The position numbers were made by a program, and so were the translations under genes. From NCBI GenBank assembly GCA_024228935.1, contig JAAESX010000083.1:1-37843 (forward strand): a DNA stretch of 37,843 nucleotides, given 5' to 3'. Source of the DNA: Pseudomonadota bacterium (GTDB taxonomy: Bacteria; Myxococcota_A; UBA796; CAJQPC01). Under the pieces are notes generated by a model. It saw nothing but the letters and a program-made list of their open reading frames with translations, was not told where the DNA came from and did no database searches. Every line of letters begins with the position of its first letter. Position 1 is the stretch's first letter. Positions 32,442 to 37,843 of this stretch are shown here, in pieces.

Positions 32442-32491
32442 CTCGCGCCCCGGATCAAAGCAAGCGCCGTTCCAGCCTTACGCCCTGGAAG

Positions 32492-33085
32492 ATGACCACC
32501 CCCGCAGACGTCCTCTCCTACTGGTTCGGCCCCCTCGACGAGTCGTCCTACCCGCAGGAACGGCTGGGGATCTGGTGGGGCAAGTCCACTGAGACAGACG
32601 CGTTCATCCGGACCACGTTCCAGGCGACGCTCGAGGCCATCGGGCGGGGCGAGCTCGACTGGACCAGCAGTGCGCGGGGACGCCTCGCGCAGGTCCTCGT
32701 CCTGGATCAGTTCAGCCGGAACATGCACCGTGACCAGCCCGGGATGTACGCGCTGGACCACCTGGCCCAGGACCTGGCGCTGGATGGGGTCATGACGCGT
32801 GCGGACGCCGACCTGACCCCGGTGGAGCGGTCGTTCCTCTACATGCCGTTCATGCACGCCGAGAACATCGCGCTGCAGCGGCTGTGCGTGCGCAAGTTCC
32901 AGGAGCTGCGGGACACGGCGCGACCCGCGGATGCCGACAGCTGGACGCGGACGCTGGACTACGCGGTCCAACACCGGGACATCGTCGAGCGGTTCGGGCG
33001 CTTCCCCCACCGGAACCGGATCCTGGGGCGCGAGAGCACGGCCGAGGAGCTGGCGTTCCTCGAGGAGCCCGGAAGCAGCTTCTAG
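32492..33085 (+). CDS. DUF924 family protein
   Basis: The 197-residue protein matches the DUF924 layout. It opens with a YWFG motif (VLSYWFGPL), then WWGKSTETD, RLAQVLVLDQFSRNMHRDQP (the conserved QfpRN-like core) and FLYMPFMHAE. Near its end are YAVQHRDIVERFGRFPHRN and ILGRES. The fold is an all-helical TPR-like domain; the function is unknown and the protein is cytosolic. ATG 32492 is next to GGAAG. It converges on the large Cys-rich lipoprotein with two bases between stops. Confidence 0.92.
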   Translation: MTTPADVLSYWFGPLDESSYPQERLGIWWGKSTETDAFIRTTFQATLEAIGRGELDWTSSARGRLAQVLVLDQFSRNMHRDQPGMYALDHLAQDLALDGVMTRADADLTPVERSFLYMPFMHAENIALQRLCVRKFQELRDTARPADADSWTRTLDYAVQHRDIVERFGRFPHRNRILGRESTAEELAFLEEPGSSF

Positions 33086-33087
33086 AC

Positions 33088-34881
33088 CTACTCGGAGCTG
33101 GGCGGGACCGGATGGCCGTCCAGCCGGAGCTGGAACAGGAAGTACGTCGGCGTGCAGAAGCCGATGCCCTGGTCGGCGAGGGCCTGGCCTGCTTCGGTCG
33201 GGACGCTGTCCAGCTGGTAGGGCAGCGCCTGGCAGATGTAGTCCTCGCGGCACGGCTGGTCCGCGTGGCAGAGGTCGATCACACCGCGGGCCACGATGCC
33301 GGCGAGGCAGCTGTGGAAGTCCTCCTCGACGCACTTGTCGAACCTCGAGCCGCCGACGACCGCGCAGAGCTCGGTGGAGTCCGCGGTGACCGACTCGAGG
33401 GTCCGTTCCTCGGTGGTGCAGCTGCGGTAGGTCCGACCCAGCGGGACCCCGATGACCGTCGGCCGGCAGTTGAGGCTGTCGGTCGTGAACGACTTGTCCT
33501 GGGGCAGGTCCCAGATCTGCGAGGCGGCCAGCGTGTCCCGGTAGCTCCGCGCGTTGAACGGCTCGCCGTACGTGTCCGAGGCGATGGTCCCTGAGCGGCA
33601 GGTCTGGCCGGCGGTCGTCGGCTCGGGCGGCAAGCACTGGCCGAACTGGATCGAGGCGTTCGGGTCGGCGGCGACCACCGTGCACGTCAGGCCCTCTTCG
33701 CAGGACCAGTCGGCGGGGTAGCCCAGGTCTCCGTCCAGGCAGGGCCGGTTCACCCCGACCGGACCCTCGACCGTCATCGGGTGGATGCGCAGGGTGTCGG
33801 GCTCCTGGCCCGAGGCCACTGCGGCGACGTAGGTCCGACGGCGCTCGCGCTCCATCGCGTAGTGGGGTGAGAACGGGACCGCGAGCCGGTTGGTGATGCC
33901 GCTGACGTCGGGGTCGTCGTGCCCCAGGAAGTGAAAGCCGGCCGTGGACTGACCCTGGTGGCAGCCCATGCACGTGCCGCCGTTCAGGCGCTCGATGGTC
34001 TCGGCCGACACCAGGGGCGACACGTCCAGGGCGGCGTCGAAGGGCTTGTTGGCCAGCCGGTTCACGCCGAGCGTCGACCAGGACAGCGCCTCGGTCGCGG
34101 ACAGCTCAGTCGGCAACAGATGCGTCCCGTTGGCGATGGCGTCGGGGCTCTGGGAGATCCACTGGATCAGCGCGCTCGAGTCGACCGTCTCCGGCGTGTT
34201 CTCCAGCGCCCGCGGTGTCCCATCGAGCTCGTAGACCCGCAACACGTACATCGCCTGACCAGCGAACTCGGTCTCGACCCCGGACGGGAATCGGACGGCC
34301 TGGATGTTCACCTCGACCCGCTCGGTCGGCAGGGCGCGAATCCACGCCTCGTCCGGCGGGCCGTCGACCCACTCCAGCGCCGTGGTCCGGCAGTCGTCCG
34401 GGGGCATCGTCTTCACGACGTTCACGGTGAAGGGAAGCCGCGAGCTGGCCCCGTCGACGTCGTAGTAGAGCCGGTAGAGCAACCGGAGCTCGCCACAGCC
34501 CCCGGTGACGTCTCGCCTGTCCAGCCGGTTGACGACCCCGACCAGCTGGAAGTCGGCCGCCGGGCTGGCGAGCCAGCGAACGTCGAAGGCGCGTCCGACG
34601 TTTCCAGCCGGCCAGTTCTTCGCGTCGGCGAGCTCGACGACCAGGTCGCGGTCCACGCGATCGACCGCTGTCTGGACGTCGCGAGCCCAGGCCCGCTTCA
34701 GGACATCCAGGTCCGGGACGACCTGCGAGAGGCCGATCATGGGCAGCTCATCGAGCTGATCGACGTGCACACGCTCCGGCAAGACGACCTCGATGGTCGC
34801 GACCGGCGCGGGTGGGGGCGTTTCGACGACGGGGTCCGGAAGTGCACAGGAACAGGACAGCAGGAGCCACATGGTGGCCAT
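33088..34881 (-). CDS. Large Cys-rich lipoprotein with one c-type heme motif
   Basis: The 597-residue protein begins MATMWLLLSCSCALPDP (Cys at residue 10; starting at the second Met puts it at residue 7). The first half is beta-rich (FQLVGVVNRLDRRD, LYYDVDGASSRLPF). CMGCHQG near residue 305 is a heme c or disulfide site. The last 200 residues have many spaced cysteines (LTCTVVAAD, CEEGLTC, QPCREDYICQ) that probably form disulfides. The protein may carry one heme and act at the cell surface. No family is recognised. It is divergent from the permease fusion. Confidence 0.68.
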   Translation of the reverse strand: MATMWLLLSCSCALPDPVVETPPPAPVATIEVVLPERVHVDQLDELPMIGLSQVVPDLDVLKRAWARDVQTAVDRVDRDLVVELADAKNWPAGNVGRAFDVRWLASPAADFQLVGVVNRLDRRDVTGGCGELRLLYRLYYDVDGASSRLPFTVNVVKTMPPDDCRTTALEWVDGPPDEAWIRALPTERVEVNIQAVRFPSGVETEFAGQAMYVLRVYELDGTPRALENTPETVDSSALIQWISQSPDAIANGTHLLPTELSATEALSWSTLGVNRLANKPFDAALDVSPLVSAETIERLNGGTCMGCHQGQSTAGFHFLGHDDPDVSGITNRLAVPFSPHYAMERERRRTYVAAVASGQEPDTLRIHPMTVEGPVGVNRPCLDGDLGYPADWSCEEGLTCTVVAADPNASIQFGQCLPPEPTTAGQTCRSGTIASDTYGEPFNARSYRDTLAASQIWDLPQDKSFTTDSLNCRPTVIGVPLGRTYRSCTTEERTLESVTADSTELCAVVGGSRFDKCVEEDFHSCLAGIVARGVIDLCHADQPCREDYICQALPYQLDSVPTEAGQALADQGIGFCTPTYFLFQLRLDGHPVPPSSE

Positions 34882-34923
34882 CGTTGCAGGGCGTGCGCAT
34901 TCTCCGGGACTCAGCGAGCGAAG

Positions 34924-37644
34924 ATGCGTCCAGTGGCACGAACCCGAGCGAAACAGCTCGACCGGAACCTGGGGTTCCTGTCGGTCTACTCCCTGGCCGT
35001 CGGAGCCATGCTCGGCTCGGGCATCTTCGTGCTGCCCGGCCTGGCCGCGGCGGTCGCCGGCCCGTACGTCGCGCTGTCCTACCTGCTGGCCGGACTGCTC
35101 GTGCTGCCGGCGCTCCTGTCGAAGGCCGAGATGGCCACGGCGATGCCCGTCGCCGGCGGGACCTATGTCTACGTCGACCGCTCCATGGGCCCCTGGATGG
35201 GGACCATCACCGGCCTGGGCACCTGGATCTCCCTGAGCTCGAAGTCGGCCTTCGCGCTGGTCGGGCTCGGCTCGTACATGGTCCTGTTCGCCGACCTGTC
35301 GCCGACGGCCGTGGCGCTGGTGATCCTGGGCCTGTTGTTGACCCTGAACGCCCTGGGCTCCGGCAAGGCCAGTGCCCTTCAGATCGTCATCGTGGGCACC
35401 ACCATCGTCGCGCTGAGCATCCTGGCCGCCGGTGGAACGCTGGTCTTCGATCCAGCGCTGCTCGAGCCCGCGTTCCCCCAGGGCGGAGCAGGCATCGTCG
35501 CCGGCGCGGGGTTCGTCTTCGTCAGCTACAGCGGCGTCACGAAGATCTGCTCGGTCGCCGAGGAGGTCCGGAACCCCGACCGCAACATCCCGCTCGGGAT
35601 GCTGGGGGCACAGGCCACCGTGATGACGCTCTACGTCATCATCGCGTTCGTCCTGGCCGGCACCATCCCCCTCGACAAGCTGGGCGGCAGCACGACACCC
35701 ATCGCGCTCCTGGGTGGCGCGGTCTTCGGCGACATCGGGCGCACGGTCTTCAGCATCGTCGCCATCGCCGGGCTGGTGTCGATGTGCAACGCCGGGGTGC
35801 TCTCGACGACGCGCTTCCCGTTCGCGATGGCCCGCGACCGGCTGCTGCCCGACGTCTTCAAGTCCATCAGCAAGCGCTTCCGGACGCCCATCCCGTCCAT
35901 CATCCTGACCGGCGTCCTGCTCATCGCCCTGGTCACCGTGCTGCCGGTCGTGACGCTGGCGAAGATGGCGTCGGGCTTCAAGATCTTCGTCTTCTGCATC
36001 GTGAACCTGGCGCTCATCGTCCTGCGCGAGTCGGGCGCCCGCTGGTACAAGCCGAGCTTCAAGTCACCGCTGTACCCCTGGGTCCAGCTGGCCGGAATCC
36101 TGGGCGGGATCTGGCTCCTGACCCAGCTCGGGACCAAGGTCGTCTACGGGGTCGGGGGCGCGACGGTCCTGGGCACCGCCTGGTACTTCGCCTACGCCCG
36201 CAAGCGGGTCGAGCGCAGCAGCGTCATCAAGCACGTCTGGGGCGAGCGCCACGCGCTGAAGGCCACGCTGGAGCTCGAAGCCGAGGAGGACGCCGACGAG
36301 CACGTCACCCGCGTCGTCGTGCCCGTGTTCGGACACGAGCCGGCTCCCGGTCACCTGATGCGCCTGGCCGCCGGGTTCGTCGAGGAGGGCGTGCTCGAGG
36401 TCGTCCGGTTCGAGGAGATCCCCGAGACCATCCCGTTGGTCGACGACCTGGAGCCCGACGAGGTGATGACGCGCCTCGAGCGGCAGGCCGAGCTCATCGC
36501 CGAGGATCTGCACCTGCCGGTCGAGTTCCACGACGTCCGGACCCACAACGCGATGGAGGCGCTGCTCCACCACGCCCAGCTCACCCGAGCCGAGTGGATC
36601 GTGATGGAGCCGCGACGGGTCGCGGCCTCGGCGCTCATCAAGAACCCGCTCGCCTGGTGGCTCGACCACGTGCCCTGCGATGTGGCGCTCCTGACCGACC
36701 GGAGCGTCGTCGAGGACGAGGACGCCCCCGGCGATGGGCTCGAGCCGTCCCCGACCCAGGAGGTGCTCAACCAGCCGTTCGAGCGCATCCTCGTGCTGGC
36801 CGAGCCCGGGCCCTACGACTCGATCTGCGTGCGCATGGCGGACGAGCTGGCGCGCCGTGGAAAGGGCCAGCTCACGCTGTTCCACTCGATCCCGCCGGGC
36901 GGCGACGGCCAGGTCTGGCGCGACTACCACGACCAGCTGCAGGCGCTGTGCACGGTGCACGTCCACAGCATGGTCCCCGAGACGGAGGACCCGGTCCGGA
37001 TGGTGGCCGAGCTGTCCCGGGACTACGACCTCATCGTCCTGGGCGCGCCGAAGGAGAACACGCTGAAGACGCTGTTCTTCGGGTCGATCGAGCACGAGGT
37101 CGTCAAGCGGGCGAGCTGCTCGGTGCTCAAGATCAAGGCGCCGCGAGACGCCGTCCATCACCGGCTGTCGGAGAAGGAGGACCGGTACGACCTGCGCCCG
37201 GTCCTCGACGCCGGGTTCGTCGAGACCGGTGTGGTCGCCGCCCGCCGGGAAGAGCTGTTCGCCCACATGGCGACGAAGCTGTCGATGGCCAGCGGCATCG
37301 ACGCCCAGCTCATCCTGAGCGCCCTGCAGAAGCGAGAGCGTCGCCAGAGCACGGCGCTTCGGAGCGGCATCAGCCTGACCGCGCCGACCGCTTCGGCGCT
37401 GCGGCAGACCGTCGTCGGCGTGTTCGTCATGGCCGAGCCGGTGCCCTTCGGACGCCGCCGGACCCCGGTCGACATCTGCGTGGTGACGGCGGGTCCACCG
37501 GACGACCGCCGGAAGCAGCTGAGGCTCCTGGCCCAGCTGTCGGAGCGGGTCAGCGAGCCCGAGGTCGCGGCGCGGCTACGGCAGGCGAAGGACCCGGACG
37601 AGGTGCGCGAGATCCTGTTGTCGGTGACCCCCGAGGGGACCTAG
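34924..37644 (+). CDS. Amino-acid permease fused to two USP domains and a PTS IIA-like domain
   Basis: The 906-residue protein has, in order, an APC-type permease with about 12 membrane helices (residues 15-430; GAMLGSGIFVLPGL near residue 30 is the substrate/ion motif) and a universal-stress-like domain (460-597; VTRVVVPVFG). A second USP-like domain follows (618-740; FERILVLAEPG, DLIVLGAPKEN). The last 150 residues resemble PTS EIIA/PtsN domains (RPVLDAGFVETGVVAA, HMATKLSMASGID). The IIA phospho-His motif is IPH; here GISLTAPTASAL has no His, so it is probably a sensor, not a phosphocarrier. It would import an amino acid or amine under control of nucleotide or PTS signals. The TAG stop shares CTAG with the transposase stop. 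Confidence 0.85.
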   Translation: MRPVARTRAKQLDRNLGFLSVYSLAVGAMLGSGIFVLPGLAAAVAGPYVALSYLLAGLLVLPALLSKAEMATAMPVAGGTYVYVDRSMGPWMGTITGLGTWISLSSKSAFALVGLGSYMVLFADLSPTAVALVILGLLLTLNALGSGKASALQIVIVGTTIVALSILAAGGTLVFDPALLEPAFPQGGAGIVAGAGFVFVSYSGVTKICSVAEEVRNPDRNIPLGMLGAQATVMTLYVIIAFVLAGTIPLDKLGGSTTPIALLGGAVFGDIGRTVFSIVAIAGLVSMCNAGVLSTTRFPFAMARDRLLPDVFKSISKRFRTPIPSIILTGVLLIALVTVLPVVTLAKMASGFKIFVFCIVNLALIVLRESGARWYKPSFKSPLYPWVQLAGILGGIWLLTQLGTKVVYGVGGATVLGTAWYFAYARKRVERSSVIKHVWGERHALKATLELEAEEDADEHVTRVVVPVFGHEPAPGHLMRLAAGFVEEGVLEVVRFEEIPETIPLVDDLEPDEVMTRLERQAELIAEDLHLPVEFHDVRTHNAMEALLHHAQLTRAEWIVMEPRRVAASALIKNPLAWWLDHVPCDVALLTDRSVVEDEDAPGDGLEPSPTQEVLNQPFERILVLAEPGPYDSICVRMADELARRGKGQLTLFHSIPPGGDGQVWRDYHDQLQALCTVHVHSMVPETEDPVRMVAELSRDYDLIVLGAPKENTLKTLFFGSIEHEVVKRASCSVLKIKAPRDAVHHRLSEKEDRYDLRPVLDAGFVETGVVAARREELFAHMATKLSMASGIDAQLILSALQKRERRQSTALRSGISLTAPTASALRQTVVGVFVMAEPVPFGRRRTPVDICVVTAGPPDDRRKQLRLLAQLSERVSEPEVAARLRQAKDPDEVREILLSVTPEGT

Positions 37645-37843
37645 TTCAGCAGTTCTGAACTGCCGATCCGCATCTTCCTCAGCATGTCGTCCGCGCTCGT
37701 CTTCGACCGGTACGGCCTTGCTTCGACGACGTTGTAGTAGTTGATGCAGGTGCGCAGTCGGGCCTCCAGGTCGGCTTGGCTCGTGAAGGACCCTCGTCTC
37801 AGCACGGCTCTCGCCAGCTTGCTGAACCGGCTCGAACGCCTCA
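37641..37843 (-). CDS. IS630-type transposase, C-terminal part (runs off right edge)
   Basis: Reading the minus strand to the TAG at 37643-37641 gives about 66 residues, with RFSKLARAVLRRGSF, DLEARLRTCINYYN, ARPYRSKTSADDML and a basic end. This matches the C-terminal segment of IS630/Tc1-mariner type DDE transposases (RRGSFxSxxDLE, then a K/RPxxxKxxADDIL stretch). The DDE residues would lie beyond the window edge. It abuts the permease gene through a shared CTAG, so if it is a complete insertion sequence its end must lie very close to or inside that gene's 3' end. Confidence 0.75.
   Translation of the reverse strand, partial: RRSSRFSKLARAVLRRGSFTSQADLEARLRTCINYYNVVEARPYRSKTSADDMLRKMRIGSSELLN
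37643..37661. repeat. 7-bp inverted repeat at permease/transposase junction
   Basis: AGTTCAG (37643-37649) and CTGAACT (37655-37661) form a perfect hairpin with a 5-base loop, inside the last codons of the transposase and at the permease stop. It could be part of an insertion-sequence end or a two-way terminator without a T-run. Only symmetry and position support either. Confidence 0.5.

Noticed and set aside
34812..37658. Long plus-strand frame parallel to the permease fusion
   Set aside because: It is Arg/Gly/Pro-rich with no fold-like pattern, while the overlapping frame encodes a convincing membrane transporter and domains.

Overview
The window is a GC-rich (roughly 70 percent) bacterial chromosome segment, densely packed on both strands. 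Many genes overlap by 1 to 4 bases or have shared or touching stop codons. The gene content suggests an uncultured or little-studied member of the Myxococcota (former Deltaproteobacteria). The signs are many small lipoproteins with acidic Asp/Ser/Gly/Thr linkers, DUF1549-like and DUF1501 protein pairs, a long-chain alcohol oxidase type GMC enzyme, a COQ4-like protein, and many c-type cytochrome lipoproteins. This placement is inference; no rRNA or ribosomal protein gene is present to settle it.

Layout. (1) 1-1.1 kb: a winged-helix protein runs off the left edge. It is followed by a 20-base sequence resembling the 3' end of a tmRNA or serine tRNA gene and by a terminator hairpin, which together look like one end (attR type) of an integrated element. 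(2) 1.15-4.4 kb: a small membrane protein, an alpha/beta hydrolase with an odd in-frame N-terminal extension, a metallo-beta-lactamase-like protein and a methyltransferase pseudogene with a large internal deletion. (3) 4.4-10.1 kb: an overlapping operon of a FadR-type regulator with its own palindromic operator, an aldehyde dehydrogenase, a CrtC/AttH/Svf1-like protein and a multidomain GMC alcohol oxidase. It looks like an alcohol-to-aldehyde-to-acid pathway for a hydrophobic substrate. (4) 10.1-13.8 kb: a leftward, tightly coupled operon of a TetR regulator fused to two DUF2249 domains, a polytopic membrane protein with conserved histidines, and an alpha/beta hydrolase. It faces a divergent hemerythrin gene across a perfect 16-base palindrome. 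This looks like a nitric-oxide or redox-responsive unit. (5) 13.8-20.3 kb: housekeeping-like and unknown genes: a RluA-type pseudouridine synthase without the usual catalytic Asp, a broken beta-CASP nuclease, two small lipoproteins, a COQ4-like protein, an HI0933-type flavoprotein and a frameshifted methyltransferase.

(6) 20.3-27.6 kb is the most striking part. A three-gene cassette (Cys-rich lipoprotein A, heme-motif DUF1549-like lipoprotein B, Tat-exported DUF1501 protein C) is present twice, tail to tail, with the two C stop codons three bases apart. Both copies keep the same translational-coupling geometry, yet the proteins have diverged considerably. (7) 27.6-34.9 kb: further c-type cytochrome lipoproteins (one-heme, two-heme and a large Cys-rich one) are interleaved with a GST-like gene carrying a 10-bp x5 tandem repeat, a beta-helix lipoprotein, a lipase, a YaiI-family protein and a DUF924 protein. 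(8) 34.9-37.8 kb: an amino-acid permease fused to two universal-stress domains and a PTS IIA-like domain that lacks its phosphorylatable His, then the C-terminal end of an IS630-type transposase running off the right edge.

Two themes cross the window. First, at least ten lipoproteins have extremely short leaders, with the lipobox Cys at about residues 8 to 11 and usually no basic n-region. Second, four genes are broken by small indels or internal deletions. These could be real decay or uncorrected sequencing/assembly errors, and raw reads would decide.
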